This document shows, piece after piece, positions 11,676-23,571 of a stretch of 64,000 nucleotides of DNA; the first letter of the stretch is position 1; each line of letters begins with the position of its first letter. The notes below the pieces were generated by a model. The model was not told the DNA's origin, did not search any database, and worked only from the letters and a program-made list of their open reading frames with translations. Made by a program: the position numbers and the translations under genes. The DNA is from Podocnemis expansa (taxonomy: Eukaryota; Chordata; Testudines; Podocnemididae). Where the stretch lies: positions 15,019,260 to 15,083,259 of the forward strand of contig ML681997.1 of NCBI GenBank assembly GCA_007922195.1, given 5' to 3'.

Positions 11676-12225
11676 AAAAATGATGAGGGATCTGGAACAG
11701 TTTAGCTTAGAGAAAACTACCCAGGGGAAAAATTCTAGCAGTCTATAAAGCCATGAATGTATAGAGATAGTGAATCAGGAAGTGATATTTATCCTTTCAC
11801 GTAACTGAAGAACCAAGAGACACTCAATGAAATTAACAGGCATCAGGTTTTTAAAAAACCTAAGGAAGTGCTTCTTCACATGACACACAGTCAACTAGTC
11901 AAACTCATTGCCAGGGAACGTTCTGAAAAACAAAACTGGAACTGGGGTCAAAAAAGAATTATATGAGTTAATGAAGGATAGATCCATTATTGGCTAATTG
12001 TCATTATGGTAAGGGACACCATTAATCCCATGCTTGGGGAGAGGGGTGTCTCTAAACCCCAGGCTCCCAAAATCTGGGACTAGATGATGGGATGGATCAT
12101 TCCTAACTGCTCTCTAATCTTCATTCTCTCTGAAGTGTCTGGCTATGGCCACTGTTGAAAGACAGGGCACTGGACTGCATGGCACATTGGTCTGATTCTG
12201 CATGGACATTCTTATGTCCTAATAG

Positions 12226-13539
12226 GCCTTTGGTACCTATTCTAATGGCCTGACTTCCACCCTTAGACTAGATCATGAAGCACTAAAGTCAAAGGAATTT
12301 CAGCACTCAATTTATTAGGAGAAGATTTGGCCCCCTTATGTATTGGCAGGTTAGGACCAATTCTGCAAACCTTTTTCATTCTGTATATAATCTGACTCCA
12401 CAAATAGTCCCTTTAAATTTATTAAGACTATTTTTTGGAGCTATGTACATACGGTTAGAAAAGGTAGAAAAATCTAGCCCTTAATGTCAAATTCATTCTT
12501 TGGATGCATATGGACAACTCCCAACTTTGGTAGGAATTGTGTAAATATGTCCCAGGACAAAATTCAGCCATGAGCATCTTTTTCATTTATTCCATTCTGC
12601 GCCTTAATCACAAGGCCATCTTTCCTCTCTATTAGAAATGCTTTCTCAAGGTTATGAATATTTTTGGTCTCATGCTATAATTCGTTAACATATTGAAGTT
12701 CAAGGAAGTCTTAAAATAATCACCCCTGTTCAAAGGATCAAATACAAAATACTTTTCTAGACAAAAGTCAGGCCTTATATTGAGCAGCCATTTGGAAACT
12801 TAGATCATTGTTTTCTTCCTTTTTTTCCTGTGTGCCACATATGACATCTTCATATTTGTATTTTAGAAAATTTAAAACTTGCTAATTTTCCTTTCATATT
12901 TCTCTTAATTAAAAATTAATATGTTTTTAAAATCAGCTCCTTTACTCTTCTCTAATTAAATTTCCACAGGATTTTTTTTTGTAGGAGAATTCAATTAGGT
13001 TTTAATTTTAGTAATAAAAAAAGCACTGGTGCTTTGAGTATTTGATTTTTAATTTAAAAATTTGACATGGCACTCCAATTAAAATGTTCAACAGTTGCAT
13101 CGTAGCATAAAAAGTCCATTACATCTGGCAATCAGGAGAACCCGATGACCATAAAAAAATGCAGGCGACATTTTGAGGAATCCCCAGGTAATTGCAGTAC
13201 TTAACAAATACTAAAACACTTCAATTACAACTGCCTGTAGGAACGCTGATCTTTTAGAATTGCATGGTGGTATTAAGCAAGCTGAAACAACTAGCTCACC
13301 CTTAGATAAGTTTATGCTTTGGAAGCATTGTCTAAACTCAAGTGCCAGAAACAAAATCAAAGCTGTTAGTAGCAATAGCAGAATGAAAGGGCCGACTCTT
13401 TCCCCTTCCTTGGTCGTGCAGACATTTTTTTCGGGACAATAAAGTTAACTTTTGCCCTATCATCTTTATAGAAAATAAAGAATGCTCTTTGGCAAGCTGA
13501 TATATTATCATACTCTGTTTATTATTCTATTTTCCTTAG
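12226..13539. other. unique AT-rich stretch; possible conserved non-coding block at 12790-13500
   Basis: No repeat is recognised. The part at 12790-13500 is strongly AT-rich, non-repetitive, and rich in TTAATTAAA and TAATTA motifs. Such composition is common among conserved enhancers near developmental genes, but nothing here proves function. The 60-codon open frame at 13260-13442 has no recognisable domain. Confidence 0.2.
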
Positions 13540-13546
13540 TACAAGG

Positions 13547-14421
13547 TGTGACACTGTCCAGATTTGGGGACCCATTTATGATACTATATCATATTCATAT
13601 TTCATAATTGCACTAATTCATATGAGACATACCAATATAAAGGTTACATTGGTACCAATATAAAGGCTATTTTTTGCTGGGAATGATTACCATATATTGG
13701 TTACATGTAAGAATTTTATTTGTATTAGAAATTATGAATATGTTTGTTATATTTGTATTCCAACTTATACGCTTCTGGGAAACTCCTCAGATGGATGGTC
13801 TGCAGCCATTGTCTCCTTAATAGTTCATTAAAGGAGCTCACAGGTATAATGGGCGTCAGGAGGAACCTGCTCTGTAAGCTACCTGGACTGACCATGTGAC
13901 TCAACTCCATTTTGATTTGCAAAAACTTCACACAGCATGGGGAAGGCCAGAGGTGATACAAGGAGCTTCACTCAACTCCATTTTGTCTTCAGTCTTCAGC
14001 CAACACCTATCTTTGGATCCATTCATCTGTAACTGAACATAGCACTAAGGCCTATCCAGGTGCTAAGTATCTACCAGAGGGATTGAACAAGCCGGCAAAC
14101 TCTAAATCTTCTAAGAACTTGCTTTACATGAACTTTAATCATTTGTATGTATGTGATTCACTTTGACCCTTTAACATCTCTCATATTTTATTTCTTTCCT
14201 GTCTATAATAAACCTTTAGTTTTAATTATTAAAAGATTGGCTGGCAATGTGGCATTTCTGGTGAGAACCAAACCTACCGTATATCGTTCTGTCTGTGTAA
14301 CATGGCTGACCATATTCTATGTTCTGTGCCATTCATCAGGGTTTAGAGGGTTGGGCTCTCATTTCTGCAGCTTGCCCTGATCTTTGCATATTCAGATGGT
14401 TATCCCAGGAGGCTGGGGTCA
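13547..14421 (+). mobile_element. Solo LTR of an endogenous retrovirus-like element
   Basis: The segment starts TGTGACACTGTCC and ends GGGGTCA, the expected TG...CA ends of an LTR. It is flanked by the exact direct repeat TACAAGG (13540-13546 and 14422-14428). It contains a polyadenylation-type signal (AATAAA within TATAATAAACC at about 14205). The same sequence family forms the inverted LTR pair at 18130-21496, more than 25% diverged by eye. No internal retroviral genes are adjacent, so this is a solo LTR left by recombination. The 875-bp length is long for an LTR but consistent with the 1011-bp relative. Confidence 0.8.
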
Positions 14422-14604
14422 TACAAGGGTGAGTCCTCTAAAGTGCTGACTGTCTCTCATAACATGCGGTGCTGTGCATCCATACGGGAAATTGAAAGCA
14501 CACTGTTTGTTACCCCTAAAGCTGCATGGGACAGAATTTGAGATTTTAAAAGCAATCTACACAGTTGAAAACATTAACTTCTAGAGGAGCTAGGAGATAT
14601 TTAT

Positions 14605-14675
14605 AAACAACGAGTCTTGTGGCACCTAAGACTCCTTGTTTGTTTTGCTGAACTAGACTAAAACGGCTATCCCTT
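14605..14675 (+). mobile_element. Short fold-back PLE tail with imperfect 13-bp target duplication
   Basis: An antisense stub (AACAACGAGTCTTGTGGCACC) is joined directly to a sense tail (ACTCCTTGTTTGTTTTGCTG... GGCTATCCCTT). The flanks AGGAGATATTTAT (14592-14604) and AGGAGCAATTTAT (14676-14688) match at 11 of 13 bases. Confidence 0.7.
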
Positions 14676-14870
14676 AGGAGCAATTTATGTAATATTGTGA
14701 ATAATGCAAAAAAAGTAAATAAACTTTTTGGATTAAGATAAGGTTGAGTGGAGATTACTTAAATTGGACTTGATAAGCTGCTGGTATGAATACTGAAGAT
14801 CACCTCATAATAAAATGTACACCCATACCACACCTACAACCCACAGTGAGACACAGTGAGACAGACTAAC

Positions 14871-14975
14871 AGGAACATAGGCATCGTCTTAGTCGATCAT
14901 ATCTTGGTTTCAGCTGATCGAGGGTGCACCCTCTGGCAGTGACAACTACTTGATGCCTCAGAGAAAGACAAAACC
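14871..14975 (-). mobile_element. CR1 3' UTR fragment, minus strand
   Basis: Degraded match to the CR1 3' end seen at 1723 and 7075 (AACATAGGCATCG..., CTCTGGCAGTGACAACTACTTGATGCCTCAGAG). Confidence 0.45.
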
Positions 14976-15269
14976 TATTTATTTAGCACCTCACTAATGA
15001 CTTAATGTTTAGGGGAAGTTGTATCTACCTCTGAAGCTATTCATATAGCCTCTGTTACTGTATAACATAACACCTTGCATGTTTAATATTTCCATTTTGT
15101 CTTAAATGCGCTGCCTTTCAGATTCATTAAGTATTCATTAATCATGTTGCTATGTATTATTTATTGGGTGCCATAGAAGTGCATGACATCACACTGTACA
15201 GACAATGGAATTACACCGGCATAAAACTATGGCTCTGAGAGACTTAGTAAGTTATATTGCCATTGTACC

Positions 15270-15715
15270 TAGAATCTCCAAATGAAATCAGAACCTCACT
15301 GTGGTCAACACTGTGCAACTACTTAAGAAGAGAGAGTCTCTGGCCCGAGGGTTTATAGTCTAACTGGATAAAAGAGAAAGAATGGGTGGGGAAGCAACAG
15401 CACAGAGAGAAGTGACTTACCCAAGCTCAAACAGCAAGTCAACAGGGATCTCAAACATGCAGCCCGTGAGCCGCATGCGGCCCCTAAAGTTATTTTCCGT
15501 GGCCTGCAATGATGCTATTGTTAGCGATATTTGCAATATTGTTGCATGGAAAGATTTCAGTGGTGCGGCCCATGGGCTAATATTCTAGTCCTCATGTGGC
15601 CCTCAACTAGTCCTCATGTGGCCCTCGTGGTGATTTGACTTTGAGACCCCTGAACGAGAGACTGAACCTATGTCTTTTGGGCCTTGGCCTAATGTCCTAT
15701 TCACAAGATCACATT
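15270..15715 (-). repeat. MIR-like SINE remnant, split by a hAT element
   Basis: CAGAGAGAAGTGACTTACCCAAGCTCA before the hAT insert and ACTGAACCTATGTCTTTTGGGCC after it follow the antisense core of a MIR-type SINE (tRNA-derived, L2-like tail). The hAT at 15443-15652 lies in the middle. Confidence 0.55.
15443..15652. mobile_element. hAT MITE
   Basis: Ends CAGGGATCTCAAACATGC and, in reverse complement, CAGGGGTCTCAAAGTCA are a clear hAT-type inverted repeat. Near its right end a 20-bp unit around CTAGTCCTCATGTGGCCCTC is duplicated in tandem. The flanking octamers do not match well, so the target duplication is decayed. Confidence 0.75.
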
Positions 15716-18129
15716 GTTTCCCAAGAATTAGGCCTTCTGTATGTACCAAATGCAGAAATTAATAGTTAAAGAAAATACAAAAAGGAATAAAATGATAAAG
15801 TCAACTTAAAACAAGAGAAATCAAGAGGATTAAACAAAACAAAACAAAACAAAAAAAAAACAATTACCCACCCACCATCCTAGAAAAAAAGCACCAAATG
15901 AAGGAATCATTTACAAACCAAATGAAGAGAAAAGAAGAGAAGAGAAACTCAGAATATGAATCAGCAGCCGGGTGGCGGGGGGGCAGACGACAACAAAATA
16001 GAGCTATTTTACCACAGGCAAAATAATGTGCAATTTTTCAGTCTTCCCAGTTAAATTACAGAAGTAAAAGAAACCTTGATGCAAAATCAGCATGTAAGTC
16101 ACTCTCTCTCCATTAAAGCCACCCACATGCTGGCTGCTATAGACACGAATAGACATGTGGATTTGCATAAAGTGAAACAACACCAGCAATTTCATAAAGT
16201 TTCATTCTCCTTTTGCGGGCATTAAGGAAGGTAGCACAATGAGCAGCCAGTAACAGCAAAATTAAAGAAGCAGAGCAGCCAGCAAAGCAATTTTAAAGAA
16301 AGAGTGAAAACATATTTCAGGCTACTCTGCACACCAGTTTTTCCTCAGGTTAGGTACAGAATGTGCAGCAAATGTACAAATAGAATTTGTGAGGTGTTTC
16401 CATGTCTTTAGACAGAAAGCGCCCTCCGTTTTGCTGATGGCACTACCTCTCACATGAATGACAATGAAGAGCAGTCTCATGTTCAGATTCCAGAGTGAGA
16501 AATGCATTCTGTTGTCGGAATTGGACAGAGAGAGGCTTGGAGCTAATGGGACTTTGAATAAACTGGTTTCATTTTGTCCCTTTGTTTTTGCTTAATTTTG
16601 TCATTTAAATGCTTTCTGATGGTGGCACAGGACACCTGGAGGTTGCCTTTCTTTGAAACAAGAGGCTCGCTCCTTTACAGTCCACCAAACAGGATAGAGC
16701 ACCATAAAGAAAATCCTTCAGTCCAGCAACTAAACTGCTCAAAAAGCACTCTGTGATAGTTATTGTGTAGTTATTGTGATGTCCTGGGGGTATAAGATAG
16801 AACAGAATGAGGATGTATGTAGAAAGGTTTCGATGCAGAAGTTCTACATACCCCTTGATATAGGAGGGCAGATAACACTTCTTCTGTAATGGAAGTTCAG
16901 TTTCCTGGAGGTGTTTGTCTAAACTGGGCTCTTTTTCTGGATCATTCGGTTATATCACCGCCACTGGAGTGTTACTCCTCAATGTATGAGAAGGTGCCTC
17001 ATTCCTACTCCGTCATAAACAGAATACTGAGGATAAAGAGAACCTCATCATCAGAGGCTACTCACTGTCCTCCTTCCATTTAAAGATTCTCATAGTGCAA
17101 GGGCAGATTTTTCTTATCCCAGAATATCCCTACCTAGGACATCACAGTTTAGCACAGGCAAAAAGTGAGCAATCATGCTTCATATGCTTTATGGGAAATA
17201 TCTTATATTCTTTTGAGCATACTGAAATTATCTTGTAGTGTTTCCAGTACCCTTAACAGCTTTACCTTCTTACTTAAGGGAATTACGAATTAGTAATGCC
17301 AGTTAACCTCTAAGATATATTCCCCCAAGGAATAAACATTTGTCTTGTATGTCTCCATCCAATAGCTAATAGCATCATAATGATCCAATCCCTAGAGTAC
17401 CTTTGGCTGGAAACTGATACTTTACTTTCTATAGTGCATAATGTTTTATTGTCTTTTTTTGCTCTTATGTGGCCTGAATAGTTTCTTTATATCATGGATC
17501 TTCCAGGCAATGAAGAGCTGTCTCTTAGATTCTGATTTTCTCTGCCATGAATTGCATTCCCCTGATTCCTTACACTTCTTCATCACAGGACAATCCTTTG
17601 AACTATTTGCTGGGTGTTCCCCAGATTCTTCTGGCCTCCGTCTTCTATTCCTCAAGTTCATTTAACGGTATTGTTCTGTGCAAGCTAATTATATCCTAAT
17701 CTAGCCCAACTCTTCCTAGTTTTCTTTAACGAATGCCATGCTGGTGGTTCTGCTTTACACTTCACTCAGTGATGTGGCACAGTGATAGAAGCTGGTTCTG
17801 ATGCAATCCTGAAGTTGCCTAATGCTGATCAATAGATGTGCTCAAACAAACAGCTGACTTGAAATTTCTCCTAATCTCAAACAACCCTGAACTTCTCCAC
17901 GATGTTCCACCAAGGTCTAGTGAGACCAGAACTGGAAGTTAAAGATACCACAGCAAAGTCTGATCCTGTGGCATTTCTAGTCAATACCAGAAAAATCCAG
18001 AGATCTTACCAGAAAATATTTTCCTGAGACTTCCAGCCTAATTTGGAAAATGTTATGACAGCCAGGTGAAGTTAGTGTTCCATCTCCAAACTTTTGCTCA
18101 TCTTACCTGAACTGAACTAAGAAACACTA
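15716..18129. other. no supported feature; A-rich tract and possible conserved block
   Basis: An A-rich tract with AAAC units lies at 15832-15862. The stretch 16000-16310 is non-repetitive and could be conserved non-coding DNA, on impression only. Open frames at 16004-16195, 16322-16507, 16574-16756, 16889-17083 and 17441-17665 have no recognisable domains and no splice context. Confidence 0.35.
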
Positions 18130-18497
18130 TGTGATGCTGTCTGGATCTAGGGGACTGTGTATGATTATTTTTTCATATTGATATTTCATATTTGCAATAA
18201 TCCACATGTGATATGCCATGTTGCCATGTTTGGTATCAATAGAAAGGTTGTAATATGCGAGGAATGATTATATGATTGATATGTAGGCAATGTTCCCTCT
18301 AAGCTGGTGATGCAGCTGAGCAACTTATGGATGCAGCTGAGCAAGTTCCTGGGCCTGGGCCAGGCCCCTGAGCCACTGCCCATCAGCTCCCCAAGTGCAT
18401 CCATAACTTGCTCAGTTGCGTCACCAGCTTAGAGAGGGAACATTGTATAGATTTTCTGATTGAGATGCGTCCTCAAATAGTCAATCTTCCGTGAACT

Positions 18498-18743
18498 TCA
18501 TGTCCTTCCTTTAGCAAAATCACAGCTTGTCTTGGCTTCTGCACATGACAAGCGTAATACGCCATTGTCCTCAGAGTAAGAAAATAGCTGACCCAATTTG
18601 ACATGCTGCACCTCTCCAGATTCCATAGTCTCAGTTGCAATTAATTCATTTAGCCATGCCATCTTAAAACTTCCAATACCTTTATATTTCTTGGCATCAC
18701 TGCAATTGTTTTGCACCAAACTGTTGGCTGTACGCTTTGTCAT
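18498..18743 (-). pseudogene. Possible N-terminal transposase remnant inside the hAT element
   Basis: The 81-codon frame reads KKYKGIGSFKMAWLNELIATE, then KLGQLFSYSEDNGVLRLSCAEAK. A short basic start, an aromatic-rich segment followed by WLNE, and a later cysteine-containing segment are reminiscent of the N-terminal zinc-finger region of domesticated and mobile hAT-like proteins. The pairing of cysteines is incomplete and there is no catalytic domain. Its position inside an element with hAT ends supports the idea. It could still be a chance frame. Confidence 0.3.
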
Positions 18744-19490
18744 TTTGTGTTATGAATTTGTGAAGCTGCTTTGTGGGACGGCTTCTGATTTTTTGGTTGT
18801 CTGTAATCTCAGCTCACCTTTAGAAGATGGGAAAATATATAACCAAATGTGTGAGAAATTATACAGATAAGAGCTGATGGCCACCAATAGCCAAGAATCT
18901 ATTATTTTTTTTACAGATTCCTAATGAATGTGCCAATTCTGACTAGATCTCACTCACTGAGCTAAATGAAGTCACCCTGATTTAGGCCTATATATTACTT
19001 GAGTTGATGTTAATTAAGGTCAATGACAGTTTTTCCACATTACTTAAAAAGTTAGATCAGGCTGCCGTCTCTTTCTGCTACAATCCCCATCTACCAGTTT
19101 TGTATTCTTCTTGTCTGCAAGCTTTGAACTTTCCTTTACCAGCTTCCAACTGAAAACAGAGCTGTGCTAAAAATACATGGAGGGGACACCTCCTCCTAAA
19201 GCCATTGTTTATGGCACTTGGTAAAGATATCAAAATGGGAGGACATGCAGTTTGCCTATAATGTATTGTCAGGGCCATTCACTTAAATGTGAGCACAAGG
19301 TGGGGTATGCCTCTTGGATACCACAGAGCCAAGCATGTGTGAATACCTAGTATAGTAAGCCATTGAGAGATCCTAGGATGGAAAGTGCTGTAAAAATGCT
19401 GTGTGTTAATAAAGTAATATAAGGTTCTATACAGTTTTCTGTGTTTATTCTGAATCTTGGGTGGAATTTGTGTGTTGTGTCTACCTATCT

Positions 19491-19683
19491 CACTGTTTCC
19501 CAACCAGTGTGCCACAGCACACAGGTGTGCCACAGAATTTTTTGAAAAACTACTCAGAGAGCTCTGGATTGGCTCATGAAAATATATGGCTTCATTTAGA
19601 AACTATATGGCAGGGTGCCTCCAATGAATTAAAGGTAGCAAGGAGTGCCACTGCAATGGCAGAGAAAACATTGGGAATCACTG
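19491..19683. mobile_element. hAT MITE nested in the larger hAT element
   Basis: Left end CACTGTTTCCCAACCAGTG and right end GGGAATCACTG form the hAT-type inverted repeat. The flanks ACCTATCT (19483-19490) and ACCTATGT (19684-19691) match at 7 of 8. Confidence 0.87.
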
Positions 19684-19742
19684 ACCTATGTGGCATCAAT
19701 GACTTGAAAAGGAAACAATACGTTTCCTTACCCATCAACACT

Positions 19743-20090
19743 CCCCTCCCCCCCCCCGTGGCATGAGCTTACCCCCACTTCTAATCTGCCCCCAGCCTGG
19801 GAGCCCCCACCCCAGCTCCTCCACTCCCCCGCCTCCGCTCCCCGCCAGCCCCAATTCTCCGCTCCCCACCAGCCCCGAGCCTCCAGCTCTTCCGCTCCAC
19901 CCCAGCCCCAATCCTCTGCTGCCCACCAGCCCCGATCCTCCGCTCCCCGCCAGCCCCGATCCTCTGGCTCCTCCGCTCCCCGCCAGCCCTGATCGCCTGG
20001 CTCCTCCGCTCCACACCAGCCCCAATCCCCCGGCTCCTCCACTTCTGCTTCTGCTCCCTGCCAGCCCCACCCCAGGCTTCCTGGCACCCA
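19743..20090. repeat. C-rich, G-poor degenerate repeat
   Basis: About 350 bp dominated by units such as CCCCAGCCCCGATCCTCCGCT with strong C over G excess on the plus strand. It yields long spurious open frames on both strands (up to 134 codons) with proline- or glycine-rich translation. It is part of the 18288-20217 hAT interior. Confidence 0.8.
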
Positions 20091-20485
20091 GGAGAAATGT
20101 TTCTGAGGTCAGGCATGGCTTGTGGCTGCTGGATCTGCGCTGGGGTCAGGGCTTGCTGAGCCACTGAGCGGCGGCAGCTGCGCTACTGCTCACTGGCGCA
20201 GCTTAGAGGGAACATTGTATGTAGGTATCATATTTGGATTAGAATCTAGGAATCTTAGTTGTTTTATGTGTGTTCCAAGTTGTTTGAGCTGAGGCAATCC
20301 CAGACCGGGCGTCTCCAATCTATTGTCCTGTTAATGGTCCATCAGGCGTGGGCTCCCAGCTACAGTGGGCCCAAGAGGAAACCTGTTTGACTAGTTACCA
20401 AGACTGACCATGTGGCCCACCTCCATTTTGATCTAGGAAGGACTCTGAGATAAAAGTCCATCACCCATTCTCCATTTTGTCAATA

Positions 20486-21496
20486 TGACCCGGGCCTCCT
20501 GGGATAACCTTCTGAATGTGCCAAAATCAGGGCAAGCTGCAAAACCAGGGGCCAAACCCCCAAACCACTGATAGGTGGTACTTAAACCAGTCTCCCAGTC
20601 AGTAACAAAACATGCTCCTGATTCCACACGCTGGTCATCACCAAGCATAACAAAACAGAGGAAGCCCCCTTACTGCACATCAGCTCCTAAGGTCCCCTCT
20701 AGCCACTGGGTCTCTTTACGAAATAGGTTCTGCTGACCCCAAAGGGCAGCCACATCACCCCGAACAATATAGGCTTGGACCTTACCTACAATACCACGCT
20801 GCCAGCCAATCCTTTATTAACTACAACTAAAGGTTTAATATAAAAAGAAAAAAGCTACATATGAGAGATGTTAAAGGGTCAAAGTGAATCACATACGTAC
20901 AAATGATTTAGAGTCCATAGAAAGCAAATCCTTGAAGATCCTGTAGTTCGCAAGTTAGTCCCACTTCTCCAGTGTGCACCCAGCAGCAGCAGCAGCTGGG
21001 TGGGTCTCAGTCCTTTGTTCAGTCCCAGAAGAATAGTTCCAGAGGCAGGTGTTGTTTGCAGATAGCCTGGAGACTGGCAACTAAAGACAAAATGGAGTAT
21101 GGGCGATGGCCTTTTATCTCAGAGTCCTTGCCAGATCAAAATGGAGGTGAGCCACATGGTCAGTCTAGGTAACTAGTCAAGCAGGTTTCCTCTTGGGCCC
21201 ACTGTAGCTGGGAGTCCCCTCCTGATGGACCATTAACAGGACAATAGATTGCAGAGGCCCGGTCTGGGATTGCCTCAGCTCAAATAACTTGGAACACGCA
21301 TAAAACAACTAAGATTCCTAGATTCTAATCCAAATATGATACCTACATATCAATCATATAATCATTCCTAGCATATTACAACCTTTCTATTGATACCAAA
21401 CATGGCAACATGGCATATCACATGTGGAGTATTGCAGATATGAAATATCATATGAAAAATAATCATACACAGTCCCCTAGACCAGACAGCATCACA
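20486..21496 (-). mobile_element. Full ERV LTR in minus orientation
   Basis: Read on the minus strand the LTR starts TGTGATGCTGTCTGG at 21496 and ends at 20486 (GGGTCA), 1011 bp, and holds a polyadenylation-type signal (ATTAAA at about 20835). It is the same family as the solo LTR at 13547-14421. About 420 bp of its start (21080-21496) is complementary to the plus-strand LTR portions at 18130-18287 and 20226-20485, so the two form a large inverted repeat. Confidence 0.8.
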
Positions 21497-23196
21497 CACT
21501 ATACAACTTTAACTCTGTTTCTTCTTATGCATACATCCCTTTATCAAACTACCAGCCTTCAGTTAACTTAGTTGTAGATATTTGGTACAGTAAATTGCTG
21601 TGCTGGGAGGAATTAACTTGATAACAGGAATGATGAAACATTGGTATTTCCCAGGAAACCGCACCAGTTAGGCTAGGTAGCACACAGATAACAGTTGCAA
21701 CAAGTAATTTTTGTAGTGAAGATGGGTACCAAGCAGTAAGAGGTGGCATCTTTAACCAAACATTTCTGAACCATTTATAAGGATTACTCTGATGGACAGG
21801 TATGGAAGGTTCAATTTGATTTTTATTTAGGCTATGTCAATTCATTCCCTAATTAAAGTACTATTTCCAAGCAACTTCCTTCACTGCATATTCAGTGTGT
21901 CTTACTTTTTAAATGATACAATACATAGCAAGCTTAAGGCTTTCTTGGTTGGCTTTTTTGTCTGTTTTTAATAAAAAATGAAGATTCTCTTCTCTGTTTC
22001 ATTTGAAATTCAGAAGGTTTTGACTTTCCTTACATACATAAGCAAAGCTATTCTTCTAGATTTCTATAATGTAGTTACACCCTGAACCAAAACACCACTG
22101 CCTTTGCCCCTCATTGTGCCATCTTCACCATCCGTATTATATGCCTCCCTCTACCAGCCTCCCTCCAACAGCACAGATTTGCTAAAGCTCAGTCTTGCCT
22201 AAAATGAAACAAAATCAACAGAGATTTCTAAAGGAAGCACAGAGCTTTACAAAGACCATGAATGAGTCACAGTTTGGACAGTGACATTGGCCAGAAATGT
22301 AGATAGCTGTCCGATAAAGGGTTTCAAGGCATTCCTCCTTGTTTTGCCTCAAAAGGAAATGTACTCTGGAAAGACAGAGGGAGAGCAGGCTCACAGAGGC
22401 TACTGGCCTAATGCAAGTTGCAAAGCTTGTGGAAGGCTTCCCTAGAATACAAAACAAACTACAATGTATAGCTCAGCTGGGCACATGTAATTTCTGCCTA
22501 TATTTATTCCATTCTTATACCAGCTAGAGGAAGGTAAAAATCATCAGTATATGATGGATGATTTCCTGTAATTGTTGCACACAATTCAAGATAACATTTT
22601 TCCACATATTGTGGAAAAATAAATCTACCCCATAACCTGTATATAATAGATACCAGACTACCTTCTACCTTGGGAGAAGCAGAACTAACTGTGTTGAAAT
22701 CTACAGAGTTACATAGGTACTGAGTTTGGTCTTTTTTTTTTCCTTTTTTTTTTGGTTGTGGGCGGGAAGGTCTGACTTTTCTTGCCTTTTGGAAAAAAAC
22801 TCAAACCAATTTCATCAAAGGGACACTGTGAGAATCAAATCTGGTCCCAAATCTGGCCCCCAACAAGTTGTTAGAAAACATAAGAATAGAAATATTCCAT
22901 GAATATAAACACACAAAACCCTCACCTTGATGTTTCTCTGGCAGTGTTTGAAATTTCACTACTGCATTGTCTGAGAACCAGTAAATGAAACTGAGTAGGA
23001 AAGGGGTCTAAATAAAAATGAATCAGAATGGTTTATTTCTAATGCTCAGATTGAAAGAATTGCAATGAAAAGTAATTGAATTCTTTAAGATTCATTCTGT
23101 TTTAATAATAGCAGGTGTTTCTCATTAGTAGCAGGTGAGAAACATTTTTAATCATTTATGTTGTTTCAAGGGTGCAGTAAATCTGAAGGAGATATT
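21497..23196. other. no supported feature
   Basis: No repeat, exon or RNA gene recognised. A short perfect hairpin (TTTTTCCACA...TGTGGAAAAA) lies near 22598. Open frames here carry no domains. Confidence 0.4.
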
Positions 23197-23571
23197 GGGT
23201 GTGTTCACACAGCAGTCTTATTTCGAAACAACAGAGGTTGTTTTGAAATAAGAAAGGCCACATTCACACGACTCACCGTTGTTTCAAAACAACGGGTTCC
23301 ATTGTTTTGAAACAACGACGTTGTTTCGAAACAACTTAAACCCCACGTGGGGACGAAACAATGCCATCAGAACGTGTTGTTTTGAAACAATGGTGACTCG
23401 TTTTGAAATAACTGTTGTCTGAACATGCTATTTCGCTTTGAGCTTTTTTCCTTAATTGGAATTAACAAACTGTTAATTCAAATTAACTTATTTCGAAATA
23501 AGGTGTTATTTTGATACAAGTTGTTTTGAAACAACTTGTATCGAAATAACGCCCTGTGTGTGAACGTGGTG
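23197..23571. mobile_element. Harbinger-type MITE of TTTCGAAA palindromes (copy A)
   Basis: Left GGGTGTGTTCACACAGCAG and right, reverse complement, CACCACGTTCACACACAG. Between them is a chain of short self-complementary blocks such as GTTGTTTCGAAACAAC, TTAATTCAAATTAA and TTATTTCGAAATAA. The candidate 3-bp target duplication is ATT. Other copies lie at 30937, 41752, 54198 and 60135. No coding. Confidence 0.78.

Larger units (their letters stand above)
10180..12225 (+). mobile_element. Long degraded CR1 LINE, plus strand, lacking the RT core
   Basis: From about 10180 the sequence follows the CR1 endonuclease region (GGGGGAGTGGCACTATATGTGAGAG at 10445), the endonuclease-RT linker up to about 11410 (CATCAGGACCAGACGATTTTCC, the start of the RT domain), then after a PLE insertion resumes near 11680 in the post-RT region and ends in the 3' UTR at about 12225 (ATTCTTATGTCC). 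About a kilobase or more of RT core is missing between 11410 and 11680, so the PLE sits at a deletion. All frames are broken. Confidence 0.75.
18288..20217. mobile_element. hAT transposon, 1.93 kb, with exact 8-bp target duplication
   Basis: Left end CAATGTTCCCTCTAAGC and right end GCTTAGAGGGAACATTG are perfect inverted repeats of 17 bp. The flanks TATGTAGG (18280-18287 and 20218-20225) are identical. A further copy of the right-type end lies inside at about 18405-18446, making a short fold-back with the left end. The interior contains a possible transposase remnant, a nested 193-bp hAT, and a C-rich, G-poor block at 19743-20090. It is inserted in the ERV LTR. Confidence 0.88.
18130..20485 (+). 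mobile_element. Partial ERV LTR in plus orientation, split by a hAT element
   Basis: The left end TGTGATGCTGTCTGG at 18130 is the LTR start. The LTR continues to 18287, is interrupted by a 1.93-kb hAT element (18288-20217 plus 8-bp duplication), resumes at 20226 and stops at 20485 after about 420 bp of LTR sequence. There it meets the 3' end of a second LTR of the same family in minus orientation. The pentamer CACTA just outside 18130 recurs just outside 21496. Confidence 0.75.

Noticed and set aside
19728..20167. Proline- or glycine-rich frames of 107-134 codons on both strands
   Set aside because: They come from a C-rich, G-poor repeat in the interior of a hAT element; no domain.
18130..21496. 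Complete provirus between the two LTRs
   Set aside because: The LTRs are inverted, nothing resembling gag, pol or env lies between them, and the space is filled by a hAT element.
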